DNA from: Helicobacter sp. 13S00482-2
GTDB taxonomy: Bacteria > Campylobacterota > Campylobacteria > Campylobacterales > Helicobacteraceae
Length of the DNA stretch: 64,000 nt
Reading direction: 5' to 3'
Assembly: GCF_002272795.1 (NCBI RefSeq)
Contig: NZ_MLAT01000005.1
Span: 1 to 64,000 of the forward strand
In this document: positions 42,701 through 51,379 of the stretch, piece by piece
Numbering within the stretch: the first letter of the stretch is position 1
Layout: each line of letters opens with the position of its first letter
Made by a program: the position numbers and the translations under genes
Notes under the pieces: model-generated
The model's input: only the letters and a program-made list of their open reading frames with translations
The model's database searches: none
Told to the model about the DNA's origin: nothing

Positions 42701-43352
42701 CGTTATATACTATGAAACTTTTTTGAGGATTCTTGATGAGGGAGATGTTTATAGCCCTAAGGATTTTTTAGAGACAGCCATTGAGCAGGAACTTCTAGGA
42801 ATGATTTTTAGGAGACATCTAAAAAAGTGTATTAATTTTTTCAAACCTCTTTCTCAAAAATTTTCTATTAATTTTCATATTACAGAAATCAATGATCATC
42901 TTTTGGATTCCTTAGATGAGCTTTTCGAGGACAACGATAAAGGATTGCTTATTTTAGAAATAGAGGCAAAGAATATTAAAAATAAAGATGTTTTCGATTT
43001 TTGCGTCAAGGCAAAAAACAAAGGATTTTTGATTGCTCTAGACAATATAGATTTCAATATTAAATTAGTAGACCTAGAGATTCTTCGACCAAATTTTATA
43101 AAAATTGATGGAGCTCTTGTTTTGAGTGCATATAACAATGAGACCGATAGAAATAAAATTTACATTTTTTCTCAAATCGCTAAAACTTTTAACATGTTAG
43201 AAATTGCTAGTCATATTGAAAATAGAAAATTGCAAGAAATGAGCAAGGGTATTGGAATTAATCTCTATCAAGGTTTTTATTTTCAGGAACCACAAAGTAT
43301 TTTAGATATATTTAATATAAAGGATTCAAAAGATGCTGTTTTGCAGTCTTGA
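39768..43352 (+). CDS. traC: TraC (VirB4-like ATPase) fused to a C-terminal EAL-like domain
   Basis: 1194 residues, about 350 longer than usual TraC. It has an N-terminal membrane helix, the TraC N-domain, Walker A GPSGSGKSF (about 505-513) and Walker B KSIVVDEAAD (about 766). From about residue 975 to 1185 an EAL fold follows: YYETFLR in place of EALLR, SPKDFLETA, LILEIEA, IALDNIDF in place of LDDFG, FIKIDGALV, and IASHIEN in place of AEGVE, then LYQGFYF. Some metal ligands of cyclic-di-GMP phosphodiesterases are changed (second Asp of DD, first Glu of AEGVE), so it may bind without cleaving. TraC powers pilus assembly; the fusion suggests control by cyclic-di-GMP. Confidence 0.85.
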   Translation: MMWKIYLAIIFAGVGLFFYLKNPRNIKKISPIIKKIWNLVFPDDWQENLDSLEQQKIRALNETGSISKMLLLQSYQKIDKDFGFFYLITGRIGVGLELNLSSMLSEKAIKEIQGVLSSINIRDVAMQIITYASSDIQYYVENIENSCHCDSKIGNIENLELMRDERIKKTKQWSKNSMLSEESGADLRARNFINMIIFIFPPEANLRKIRSLMNTIRGILESFSPRLLSPTIVAKIYGEILREDSSLKDYDIHKKMNVQLAKNAHVRIDRDDGLLKIGRKTYAKVLTTDKYPSFTSSYEVSNAFFAFEGEYQIPIATPFLASLTVHIDNPVKAKRKILDKARWNIGQVKKIGGEEFLKFPSLSKVIKESKEVIEYVEEEDQMPYDAMFSITVFDTNQDNLEQSIGRLKTKFKAIKVGGWEVNEEKFGLIAYQSLLWSLPFQFDLETKEHLKRFDLMFNSNITSIVPLISSFKGVGAPILRFFARTGQVVGIDFWAGRENYNVCIIGPSGSGKSFLSNSIQASHLQAGVKVTIFDKGRSYLPLCQELGGEFIDFAKVDEKGKPNIKCLNFFTNMQTVLKDPESFGGGDRIVLSYASFRKSDLLREDGKIEAIEEDSFQALVLIIGIMCGQDYSSGIKNQIGHNDNSTKSIMQNLIEEALMSAFYKKGREAGMREVGEALSEFKDIAMKKNEVEIANELNKLILALTAFTSPSGKFFSYFNGACNINLENDFTLLELDDLTNKGNLYHLVLMSMLERCASDMYFDRTKKKSIVVDEAADALSDMTYAKYFADFCRRVRKYGGSMMTITQGVRDYMANSFSEAVWTNSSHKMLLRLNPNEIAKGFESGGLFSGYSDLTRIQMSSVSNRAPEYSEFLYISDNGFSEVLILKATSQEASMFTTNPLEQKQKKDLQEQYGLTPQQATGLFGYLKEGIDIQEGLKNVKEKNKKGTTEFWLNKIRSSFNKDQIIPFAQKVCDEEGNVIYYETFLRILDEGDVYSPKDFLETAIEQELLGMIFRRHLKKCINFFKPLSQKFSINFHITEINDHLLDSLDELFEDNDKGLLILEIEAKNIKNKDVFDFCVKAKNKGFLIALDNIDFNIKLVDLEILRPNFIKIDGALVLSAYNNETDRNKIYIFSQIAKTFNMLEIASHIENRKLQEMSKGIGINLYQGFYFQEPQSILDIFNIKDSKDAVLQS

Positions 43353-45120
43353 AGAGAAATTATTAAAAGCCCATAACGAGCTTAAAGATTTTGAGAGAAA
43401 AATAAACACTAAAAAGTTGGATATCAAAAAAGAAAGAATCAAAGCTAAAAAAGAAAAACTTGTGCAAAAAAAATATGATATTGAAGAAGAATATATCACA
43501 AGGCATAATAAGGAAGGACTATATGTAGGGATTGGAGTAAATCTGCAGACCTTAAAAAAAGAGCCCTTGCTTTTGCCCTGGAAAAACTTTTACAACCATT
43601 CAGCAATTTTTGGAACGACTCAGGTTGGTAAAACAAAATTCCTATTAAGTTTTGTTCGTCAAAATATACTCAAAGGAGATAATGTTTTGATTATGGATCC
43701 AAAAGCTGGAAAAGAGCATGAAATTTTAAATAAATTATTTGAATTTGTTCATGAAGCTGATAGGCACAAAGATTTTTCATATATCAACCCACTATCTCCA
43801 AAATCAACAGACTATTTTAACCCACTATATGGATTAGGAGATGATGAAATCGCTTCTTTGATTGCAACAATCCTTTACCCTAATCCTCAAGGAGATGGAG
43901 AGTTTTATTCTGGAAATGCTTTTGCTATTTTAAAAGTTGTACTTTATTCCTTGTCTTTTTTGGAAAAGATAGGCGATGAGGATGGAGAGTATCGAAAAAA
44001 AAAGGAAAAAGAGGAATACATTAAATATATCAAACTAATGGAGTTGCGAAATGAGAATTTAAGGTCTTATGATTTTAAAAATGAATTAATGTTTCCAGAT
44101 GTTGCTGAAAAGCTTTTTGCAGAGATGAAGGATTTTGAAATAGAGGAAGAGGGAATTTTTAATAGAAGCTTTTTGACATTTCAGGACTTGCTTTATTACA
44201 CAACAGTTGAAAAATTAAAAATCCTAAAAGAGACGGTTTTTGCAATTCCTGTAGACAAAAAAGATTTTGAGCTAATGAGAATAAAAAAAGAGCTCGTACT
44301 GTTATGGGAAAAAATTGATGAAATTTCACCTGAACACCGAGCAAAAATTTCAGTTTCACTGTCGAATTTTTTGAGTAATATAGGAACAGGAGAGTTGGGA
44401 AAAATATTTTGCACTATTAAAATCAATCCTATTTTATCAAAAATAGCCAATCCCGAAAGAGGCTTAATTTTACTTTTACACCCATTCCCATTAAAGTTTA
44501 AAAAGATCTCTGAATTCGTAAATAAGATTCTCATTAAAGTTTTTGAATCATTATTTGGGATTGTGAGTGTCAGTGGTAGAATGCTTGGCAATAAGAGGCT
44601 TTGGGCACATTTAGATGAGGGGGAAGCTGCTATTTATCCTGGTATTGAGAGTCTTTTAAATAAAGGGGCAGGTTTAGGATTTACAATTAATATTTATACT
44701 CAGTCTTTAGCAGATCTTGAATCAAAAATGGGGACAATCTTAGCAAAAGTTTCTAGAGATTCTTTGAATACTTATTTTGTTTTAAAAATGAATGAAGAAC
44801 ACAGTATTGATAGCATGATCAGAGCTTTTGGAATTATAAATACAACAAACACAAATATAGTTGGTGGTTCTAGAGGAATGGGAATTAATTTTTCTAGATC
44901 TACTGAGAGTATCTTAAACTCTAGTTCTATCATGAACTTACAACCCGCTGAAGGATTTGTGAAAAATATGGGCAAATACTGGAAGGTTAATTTTCCAATT
45001 ATGCCAGATAGGGATTCAAGGTATTTAATAGAACCCGAAACGACTGAAGATGAAAAAATGTTTAGAAGAATGATTGAGCTTGAGAAAGAATTAGAGAAGC
45101 TAGGAGAAGCAGATGTATAA
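43333..45120 (+). CDS. traD: TraD type IV coupling protein
   Basis: 595 residues. A basic coiled-coil N-terminus (about 10-60) has no membrane helices, unlike F TraD. Walker A IFGTTQVGKTKFLL is at about 92-105, followed by NVLIMDPKAGKEHE and, later, LWAHLDEGEAAIYPG (Walker B region, about 420-434) and IYTQSLADLE. It resembles the TraD group paired with MobH relaxases (SXT/TOL type), which supports the HD protein as relaxase. It overlaps traC by 20 bases. The protein delivers the relaxase-DNA complex to the channel. Confidence 0.85.
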   Translation: MLFCSLEEKLLKAHNELKDFERKINTKKLDIKKERIKAKKEKLVQKKYDIEEEYITRHNKEGLYVGIGVNLQTLKKEPLLLPWKNFYNHSAIFGTTQVGKTKFLLSFVRQNILKGDNVLIMDPKAGKEHEILNKLFEFVHEADRHKDFSYINPLSPKSTDYFNPLYGLGDDEIASLIATILYPNPQGDGEFYSGNAFAILKVVLYSLSFLEKIGDEDGEYRKKKEKEEYIKYIKLMELRNENLRSYDFKNELMFPDVAEKLFAEMKDFEIEEEGIFNRSFLTFQDLLYYTTVEKLKILKETVFAIPVDKKDFELMRIKKELVLLWEKIDEISPEHRAKISVSLSNFLSNIGTGELGKIFCTIKINPILSKIANPERGLILLLHPFPLKFKKISEFVNKILIKVFESLFGIVSVSGRMLGNKRLWAHLDEGEAAIYPGIESLLNKGAGLGFTINIYTQSLADLESKMGTILAKVSRDSLNTYFVLKMNEEHSIDSMIRAFGIINTTNTNIVGGSRGMGINFSRSTESILNSSSIMNLQPAEGFVKNMGKYWKVNFPIMPDRDSRYLIEPETTEDEKMFRRMIELEKELEKLGEADV

Positions 45121-46396
45121 AGAAAAGATAATTCGTTTGATTTCTGAATTAGAAACTAAGCTTATCGAGAGAGAAGAATTTATTCGTCTTTCGATTTTAT
45201 GCATCTTTTCTAGACAACATTTATTTTTTATTGGAGCACCAGGTGTTGCCAAAACTTATGCAGTTGAAATTATGTCAAAAATTTTTACTGATTCGGTATT
45301 TTGGCAAAAAACATTAAGTGCCAAAACTGAAGAATCCGATTTTCTTGGGAATAAAAAAGATACACCTAAAGAAGAAACGATTTTAGGAGCAAACTTTTTA
45401 TTCTTTGATGAAATGTTTAAAGCCCCTGATGATACTTTGGTAGCACTACTTTCAGTCTTAAATGAGCGATATTATACTATTGGCGGGAAACCTTATCCAA
45501 TTCCTTTATACACATTATTTTCTGCAAGTAATGAAATCCCCGCAACTGAAAAAATTGAACCTTTTACAGATAGGCTTTTAATTTGGTATCGAGTTGAAGA
45601 GATTTTAAAAAGTGAAAACAGAAATAGATTTTATCGAAATGAATTTGGTGGGAACAAAAACTTCTTGAATACTTTTTCGCTTAAAGATATTGATGAGGTT
45701 TGTCAAAAAGCCGAGAGAGTAAAATTAAATAATGAGATTTTGGAGATCTATGAAAAAATAAGAATCAATCTAAAAACATCTTTTTTGGGTGTGTCCGATA
45801 GAAAAATGGGGCCAAAATATATTCTTCAAGCACTAAAGGTCAGTGCTGTTTTAAATGATAGAGATGCTGTCAATCATTCAGATTTATTATTGATGAGACA
45901 CATGCTTTGGACAGATGATAAAAAACGTAATCGCGTGTTTGAGATTGTGGAAAAAACAATTTTAGGAGACAAAGTAAATATTCAAACCAGAATTGGAGTT
46001 ATCAAGAAAAAATTTGAGGATTTTAACAATGATTTTGATAGATCTAATTTTAAGTTCTTAAATCACCAATTGTTTATTACAAAGAGCGAAGTCTTTAATC
46101 AGTCTATTCAGAATTGCTATGAGTTTGAGAGGTTGTTGACCCAGCTTGAAGAAGAGAGTAAAATTATCGAGGATTTTTATAAAAAAACAATTCAAATACA
46201 AAAAGAGATTGAAGATAATATTTTATGCTGGAAGAATAGACATTTTGCTTTCACTCAAGAAACTTTAGATTTGTTTTATAACTGCTCATCAATGATAAGA
46301 GTTAAGCTAAAGGCTCTAAAGACATTTATTGAGCAAAATAACGATTTGTATTCTTATCAAAAAAATCAATACAAAAAAGGAGTACGACATGTATAA
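45113..46396 (+). CDS. MoxR/RavA-like AAA+ ATPase in the tra operon
   Basis: 427 residues. Walker A is FFIGAPGVAKTYAVE (41-48), Walker B is LFFDEMFKAP (about 96-105), sensor region FSASNEIPATEKIEPFTDRL, and then a winged C-terminal half with long helices. This is the RavA branch of MoxR ATPases, which normally act with a VWA-domain partner (ViaA) as chaperones. No VWA protein is encoded here. It overlaps traD by 8 bases, so it is a true operon member. A chaperone role in pilus or substrate handling is inference. Confidence 0.8.
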   Translation: MYKEKIIRLISELETKLIEREEFIRLSILCIFSRQHLFFIGAPGVAKTYAVEIMSKIFTDSVFWQKTLSAKTEESDFLGNKKDTPKEETILGANFLFFDEMFKAPDDTLVALLSVLNERYYTIGGKPYPIPLYTLFSASNEIPATEKIEPFTDRLLIWYRVEEILKSENRNRFYRNEFGGNKNFLNTFSLKDIDEVCQKAERVKLNNEILEIYEKIRINLKTSFLGVSDRKMGPKYILQALKVSAVLNDRDAVNHSDLLLMRHMLWTDDKKRNRVFEIVEKTILGDKVNIQTRIGVIKKKFEDFNNDFDRSNFKFLNHQLFITKSEVFNQSIQNCYEFERLLTQLEEESKIIEDFYKKTIQIQKEIEDNILCWKNRHFAFTQETLDLFYNCSSMIRVKLKALKTFIEQNNDLYSYQKNQYKKGVRHV

Positions 46397-47528
46397 AAAA
46401 ATAATTGCTATAGGTTTGATGGTGTTTTGCTCTCAATCTCTTTTTGCTCAAAAAGAGGAAAAGATTGGAAGAGGGTGGCTTCAATATGATGATCCTGCTC
46501 AACAAAAAGAACAAAAAGATCTAGGTAAAAATAGTGAAAAGGAGATTTTATTGGCAATTTTGAAAGAACAAAGAAAGCAAACTGAGATTCAAATGCAAAT
46601 TCTTGATATTTTAAAGGTGACTAATGACCTACCAGAGATAATTGAAGTTAATGGGAAAAAATGTCTTTCAAATTCTTCAGTAGATTGTTTTAAAATGCCT
46701 ATCATTAAAGATGCTGCTAGGATTCCTGTAATGAAAAAATGGTTAGAAGAACCTACTATTGAGAATGCTTTAGCTTATTATAAATGGCAAACTAAATACC
46801 TTAATCAAACTTTTGATGTGGGCTATTCATTAAATCTAGCTTCTATTTCTACTCCTCCTGAGATGAGCAATATTCCTAGCTATGCTCAGACAAATGGAAC
46901 CAAGTTAGCAGAAGATCAAAAGAATGAATATATCTTTAATAAGGTTTTAAAGAGTCTATCTAAAAATATGGAGCTAGATATTTTGTTAGGAAAAACTTTT
47001 GGTTATGATATTGATAAGGCGATTAGAATTTTTGACATTTATGATAATTATAAATCCATTGGAGTTAAAGTTAAGTTTGTGTTTGAAAATGAGGATTCTT
47101 TAAATAAGTTTGCTTATGCCAACAAATCAGCTCCAGCTGAAATATATGGAGAAAGATGGGCAAAGATAGATTCTAGGGATAAAATCATTTCTCAAAATAG
47201 TTTTAAAGATAAAGATGTTTCAATTTATGCCACACCAATGTATATTCTACGTTTTAATGATCTAAAAAAGAACATTCATTTTTCGCAAATTTTAGGTGTT
47301 GGAAAAGATGATTTTGAGGTTATTTTTAAATCAAACATAAGGGCTTTGATTCTTTTTAAGGTCATCAAACCAAAAGACATTAATGGAATTAAAACCGAAA
47401 AAATGAATACTGAGACGATGATTAAAGAACTCAATGGTATGAACTTTATCAATGAGCAAGGAAAAAAAGAAAAAGCACAATATTTTAAACAACTTTTGGA
47501 AAAGGAGATAAAAGATGATCAAAAATAA
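46389..47528 (+). CDS. traF: TraF-like periplasmic pilus assembly protein
   Basis: 379 residues from ATG 46389 behind AAAAGGAG. The signal peptide ends near SLFAQ. The mature start GRGWLQYDDP and PTIENALAYYKWQTKYL (about 125-141) match the TraF N-terminal region. The C-terminal half, where a thioredoxin fold is usual, lacks a CxxC. F TraF acts with TraH, TraU, TraW and TrbC in pilus extension, and those genes follow here. It overlaps the ATPase gene by 8 bases. Confidence 0.7.
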   Translation: MYKKIIAIGLMVFCSQSLFAQKEEKIGRGWLQYDDPAQQKEQKDLGKNSEKEILLAILKEQRKQTEIQMQILDILKVTNDLPEIIEVNGKKCLSNSSVDCFKMPIIKDAARIPVMKKWLEEPTIENALAYYKWQTKYLNQTFDVGYSLNLASISTPPEMSNIPSYAQTNGTKLAEDQKNEYIFNKVLKSLSKNMELDILLGKTFGYDIDKAIRIFDIYDNYKSIGVKVKFVFENEDSLNKFAYANKSAPAEIYGERWAKIDSRDKIISQNSFKDKDVSIYATPMYILRFNDLKKNIHFSQILGVGKDDFEVIFKSNIRALILFKVIKPKDINGIKTEKMNTETMIKELNGMNFINEQGKKEKAQYFKQLLEKEIKDDQK

Positions 47529-49275
47529 AAGAACACTATCTTTGATTTTATGTGTAGGGTTGTTAGGAAATCCATTAATGGCAAATGTGTTTGATTCTTT
47601 TGGAAAAGGCTTTACTGACAGGTTGGATATTAATACAAAAAATGATGGAAAGGATCTTGGTTTTAGCAATATCACAGCTCCAGGAGAAATTAGAGATGGT
47701 GGTGAAAGTACTTTCTTTGGTGGGAATATTGAATTTAGATTTGACAATAAAATGAACATGATAAAGCCATGGTTGGATTTTGAAGTTCCTGGCATCAAAG
47801 CTGGTTGTAATGGATTTTCTGTTAATGGTGGTTTTGCTAGTTTGATGGATTTAAACGATATTGCTGAGCAGCTTGGAAATGCATCAGGAGCTATTGTTTG
47901 GGGTTTAGTTGTTGGACTTATTAATTCCATGCCAACTTTAGAACATACATTTTCAAAAATCAAAGAATGGATACAGAATATTCAAGATATGATCAGAAAT
48001 GCTTGTAACTTTACTTCTAAACTAACACAAGATGCATTGAAGGGTTCATCGTTCCCAAAAACTGCACAAAAAGTTTTTGATGAACCAAGCGACCTTATAG
48101 ATAAAAGTGAAGATAAGCTTAAAAAGATTTTTAAGGACAAGATTTCTGGAACAAACACTAGCCCGACAGATGCAGATTCTGAAAAAATAGCAAAGACTTT
48201 TGAAGATGGTCTTAGTGTTTATTATTTTGTTCGAGGTTCAGCTGGAGACTTTTTGTTTGATAAATTTATGCTAGATGAGAAATCCTTTAAGGCTTTAAGT
48301 GATGATGAGAAAAAGAAAAAAAGAGAGATAACTGAACAGGTAATCAAAGATGATGATGATATAAGTTTTAATTATTTATTATTTGTTAATATTTTTGGCG
48401 AAAGTGCTATTTCTCCTAAACTGAACTTCTTTTATAAGAATTACGGCAATGTCATGTCTGATTTGATTGCTGTAGGAAAAATCGATACTAAAGCTAAAGG
48501 ATCAGCTAGAATGGCTTTAAAAGAAAATGCTTTGGAAAAAATAGCTACAGATAATGTTGAAGCCGCAAAAGAAGGAGGATTAAACGGCGGTGTTGATTTA
48601 GGTAAGGTTTTGGAGCCTAAGATGCTTCCTTCTCCAATTCAAAAAGTAAATATCATTAACACTCTGCTTAATGGAAACAGGAAGAAAGAGCTTAGACTCT
48701 ACCCTATTAAAATTTTATATGCTCAAGTGCAAGGAAAAACAGGGGCAATGCATAATCTTTTAGCACCTATTGTTTTTGAAGACAAAATGATAACTACCAA
48801 GTGGACTGGATTGATTGATATGGCTAAAGAAAAAATTAGATGCCTAGTCAAGGGCAATAAAGACAAAACTTGCGGAGAGAATAATAGCCATGTCACCCTG
48901 ATTGTTCCTGGAACGGAAAGAATCGTTGAAACCATTAAAATGCAAGATCAAGTTGAGAGAGAAGCTAAAGCATCAACAAATGGAAATTTTGGAGCTCAAA
49001 CAGAAGATTTAATTCAAGCTTTTGCTCGATACAATGCTTATCTTTATGCTAAATTCTTATTGCAAAATTTAATGGATCAAAAGAGAAAGAACTCTGCAGG
49101 TAATGAAGTTAAAGAAGAAGAAATAAAAGAGTCTGAAATTATTGAAAATACTCTAACGTCATATCTTGAAGAAATCAAAGAACTATCCATAGGAGATTTA
49201 AAAACAATCAAAGAATTTAAAGATTTTTTCAAAGAACTTGATAAAGATCTAAAAGAAGAAAGAGCAAAAAAATGA
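47515..49275 (+). CDS. traH: TraH, pilus assembly protein
   Basis: 586 residues with a signal peptide (SLILCVGLLGNPLMA). The segment PGIKAGCNGFSVNGGFASLM (about 92-111) is the conserved TraH signature, followed by GAIVWGLVVGLINSMPTL and the long helical C-terminus. It overlaps traF by 14 bases. The length is somewhat above F TraH (458). It acts in the periplasm or outer membrane during pilus extension. Confidence 0.85.
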   Translation: MIKNKRTLSLILCVGLLGNPLMANVFDSFGKGFTDRLDINTKNDGKDLGFSNITAPGEIRDGGESTFFGGNIEFRFDNKMNMIKPWLDFEVPGIKAGCNGFSVNGGFASLMDLNDIAEQLGNASGAIVWGLVVGLINSMPTLEHTFSKIKEWIQNIQDMIRNACNFTSKLTQDALKGSSFPKTAQKVFDEPSDLIDKSEDKLKKIFKDKISGTNTSPTDADSEKIAKTFEDGLSVYYFVRGSAGDFLFDKFMLDEKSFKALSDDEKKKKREITEQVIKDDDDISFNYLLFVNIFGESAISPKLNFFYKNYGNVMSDLIAVGKIDTKAKGSARMALKENALEKIATDNVEAAKEGGLNGGVDLGKVLEPKMLPSPIQKVNIINTLLNGNRKKELRLYPIKILYAQVQGKTGAMHNLLAPIVFEDKMITTKWTGLIDMAKEKIRCLVKGNKDKTCGENNSHVTLIVPGTERIVETIKMQDQVEREAKASTNGNFGAQTEDLIQAFARYNAYLYAKFLLQNLMDQKRKNSAGNEVKEEEIKESEIIENTLTSYLEEIKELSIGDLKTIKEFKDFFKELDKDLKEERAKK

Positions 49276-49985
49276 TGAAAACTTTATTTTTTATTTTTTT
49301 AATGGCTTCTTTTGTGGTAGCTGAACATTCTTTGATTCCAAATATTAGGATCGGAGGAGATATTTTAAAAAATCCAAATTTTAAGGAAGATAATTTAGAA
49401 GAAAGTCTTTTGTATTTAGAGAATCATATTGGAGGAGACTCTTTTTTACTGGAAGCCAACCTTTATGAATTAGGTTCTTCTGATGGTAAAATCAAGCCCG
49501 ATTTGAATCGCTCTTTAAAAGCTTATGAAAAGCTATATAAACAAGGAAATCCTATTGCTGCTTTTAAGATAGGCATGTTTGCTTGGGAAATTAAAAAAAA
49601 TCCTAAAGACATAGATATAGATTTAATCAAGATAGTTAAACATATTGATGGGTTAGATCCTGTTGTTTATTTTAAAAAAGGCTCTGAAATGAACTCAAAT
49701 TATCGTTATCGTTCACTCACTCCTCTTTTGAGAAAAACATTAGGTATCTATATCTTTAGTGAGTTAAAGGATTATAAGAAAACTATAGAGATTATGAGTG
49801 ATCCTTCTGTGTCTTCTAGTGCTGGAGCTCAAATCTATCTAGCTTTTGCTTACTATGAGTTAAGAAACGAGAAATTGGCGAATTTTTTTTTAAATAAGGC
49901 TTGTAATAACCTTAAAAAAGGACAAGATATTGCAATGTTCTGTATGGATTCAAAAGCTATTAACAGACAGAACATGGGAGAATAA
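49272..49985 (+). CDS. Secreted Sel1/TPR-like repeat protein
   Basis: 237 residues with a signal peptide (LFFIFLMASFVVAEH). Helical pairs of Sel1 or TPR type follow: RSLKAYEKLYKQGNPIAAFK, then AQIYLAFAYYELRNEKLANF, and a C-terminal Cys pair (ACNNLKKGQDIAMFC). It overlaps traH by 4 bases. Such repeats mediate protein contacts; here probably with periplasmic pilus parts. It is related in type, not closely in sequence, to the gene at 50508. Confidence 0.65.
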   Translation: MMKTLFFIFLMASFVVAEHSLIPNIRIGGDILKNPNFKEDNLEESLLYLENHIGGDSFLLEANLYELGSSDGKIKPDLNRSLKAYEKLYKQGNPIAAFKIGMFAWEIKKNPKDIDIDLIKIVKHIDGLDPVVYFKKGSEMNSNYRYRSLTPLLRKTLGIYIFSELKDYKKTIEIMSDPSVSSSAGAQIYLAFAYYELRNEKLANFFLNKACNNLKKGQDIAMFCMDSKAINRQNMGE

Positions 49986-49987
49986 AA

Positions 49988-50503
49988 ATGAAGTTATTTA
50001 AAACTGTTTTATTAGGACTATTACCCATAGGATTGTTTGCTCAAAATTGCGAAGTTGGTTATAAAGTTCTTTATACGATTGCAAGTGTTGAGCGGCATCC
50101 TAAAAGGGATATTGGCTATCCTTATTTAATTAGTTTTAATAAAACTTCCCAGATGATTTATTTATCAAAAATCAAGCCAAAACCAAAATATAAAATTCTT
50201 GATAGTAGAACTATTGATTGCATGGATCTAAGAAATTGTGTTTTTATTTATAGAGAGTTAAAAAAAAGAGCTATAAAGAACCTTGATTTAGGGGCATTCC
50301 AAATCAATCCTATATATCATAAATATAAAGATATGGATTATTTTGCTCTTAAAAACTCTCTTTTAATCGCTTGTTCGATTGTAACTAATCTGAAAAATAA
50401 ATATGGATGGTCTTGGAAATCTTTAGCTAAATATCATTCTCATAAAAAAGAAAATAATCTCAAATATCAATATTATTTAAAACGTTATGCACTAGGAAAA
50501 TAA
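49988..50503 (+). CDS. Lytic transglycosylase-like protein (VirB1-type)
   Basis: 171 residues with a signal peptide (VLLGLLPIGLFAQ). The catalytic Glu is in IASVERHPKR (about residue 35), and LDLGAFQINPIYH (about 100-112) and KYHSHK (about 152) follow, as in SLT-fold muramidases of secretion systems. It would open peptidoglycan for the transfer channel. It lies 2 bases after the Sel1-like gene. The CDMLRNC-type Cys pair (CMDLRNC) may add a disulfide. Confidence 0.75.
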   Translation: MKLFKTVLLGLLPIGLFAQNCEVGYKVLYTIASVERHPKRDIGYPYLISFNKTSQMIYLSKIKPKPKYKILDSRTIDCMDLRNCVFIYRELKKRAIKNLDLGAFQINPIYHKYKDMDYFALKNSLLIACSIVTNLKNKYGWSWKSLAKYHSHKKENNLKYQYYLKRYALGK

Positions 50504-50507
50504 AACT

Positions 50508-51320
50508 ATGATTAAGAATTGCTACTCACAATATAACCTCTTGCTAAAAGTAACAAGAGGCCTCCAAAACTATTGCCAAATCTTGATTATTAATTCAAGA
50601 AGTGATACAATGACGTTTAGAATTGTTAGTAGCAATTCAAGGAACTTCATAAGAAACACCTTTTTAAGGTTGTTCAAATTTATCCCTCGAGGTTGTTCTC
50701 CTCAAGGGATAGCAACCTCAAATATTATTTTATCAAAATTTTTCTTTCTTTTTTTATTTGTTCTTATAAGCATCAATGCTTATGCGGAAGATTTTAAAAA
50801 CAAATACTCTTCAAATATTCCACTTGAACAAGAATACATAAAATCTTTTGCAAAAGATATAGACGTAAAAATTACCCCCACTCCCTTGTATGAAAAAGCG
50901 ATGGAACTATATTATCTAGAAAAAAATTATAAAAATAATGCGTTGATAAGAACTCAAAAAAATGAGAAAATAAAACTCAAAATACCAGATTTTCCAAAAA
51001 TACTAGATGTTTTTTTAAAAAGTTTTAGAGAAGAGCACAATCTAGCTAGTATTTATATGGCTGCAAGAATGCTTGAATTTATTGGTTTAGATGATTTTAA
51101 AAATCAGGCTCTTTATTTTGACTTGATGAATACCTTAGCACAGAACAATAACTGTAAAGGGTTAGAGAGAGTGGGAGTGTATTATTATTATGGAAAGGGC
51201 GGGGTGATTGAAGATAAAAAAGCTGCGATGAGTCTTCTTAAAAAGGCTTCAAAAGTTTGTTCAAATACTATTTATCGCTACTCCATTGATTATGTATTAA
51301 GTAAAGGAGATGAAAAATGA
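50508..51320 (+). CDS. Sel1-like secreted protein with an odd N-terminal extension
   Basis: 270 residues as written from ATG 50508. The signal-like helix (FFFLFLFVLISINAYAED) only begins at residue 79. The first 78 codons are basic and come from DNA full of hairpins: CCTCTTG/CAAGAGG at 50537-50560, GAATTG/CAATTC near 50618 and CCCTCGAGG/CCTCAAGGG at 50684-50708. The mature part ends in Sel1-type repeats (GVYYYYGKGGVIEDKKAAMS). No convincing internal start with a ribosome binding site is seen, so the true start is uncertain. The hairpin DNA may be a small inserted element or a transcription attenuator. Confidence 0.55.
   Translation: MIKNCYSQYNLLLKVTRGLQNYCQILIINSRSDTMTFRIVSSNSRNFIRNTFLRLFKFIPRGCSPQGIATSNIILSKFFFLFLFVLISINAYAEDFKNKYSSNIPLEQEYIKSFAKDIDVKITPTPLYEKAMELYYLEKNYKNNALIRTQKNEKIKLKIPDFPKILDVFLKSFREEHNLASIYMAARMLEFIGLDDFKNQALYFDLMNTLAQNNNCKGLERVGVYYYYGKGGVIEDKKAAMSLLKKASKVCSNTIYRYSIDYVLSKGDEK
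50537..50708. other. Cluster of hairpins inside the tra operon
   Basis: Three perfect or near-perfect inverted repeats lie within 172 bases: 50537-50543 with 50554-50560 (7 bp), about 50618-50623 with 50631-50636 (6 bp), and 50684-50692 with 50700-50708 (8 of 9 bp). They interrupt the start of the Sel1-like gene and may form RNA structures or mark an inserted element. Confidence 0.55.
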
Positions 51321-51376
51321 TCGATTTGAAACAAACAGATCAAAACGATGATTATATATTTTTATATTGGGAGTAG
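51317..51376 (+). other. 19-codon linker ORF
   Basis: ATG 51317 overlaps the previous stop (ATGA), and the frame ends at TAG 51374-51376, three bases before traW. It may serve to couple translation of the Sel1-like gene and traW; it could also be chance. Confidence 0.25.
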
Positions 51377-51379
51377 AAA

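Noticed and set aside
47331-47963. 210-codon minus-strand frame across the traF-traH junction
   Set aside because: It lies antisense to two well-supported, overlapping tra genes and has no ribosome binding site or family resemblance.
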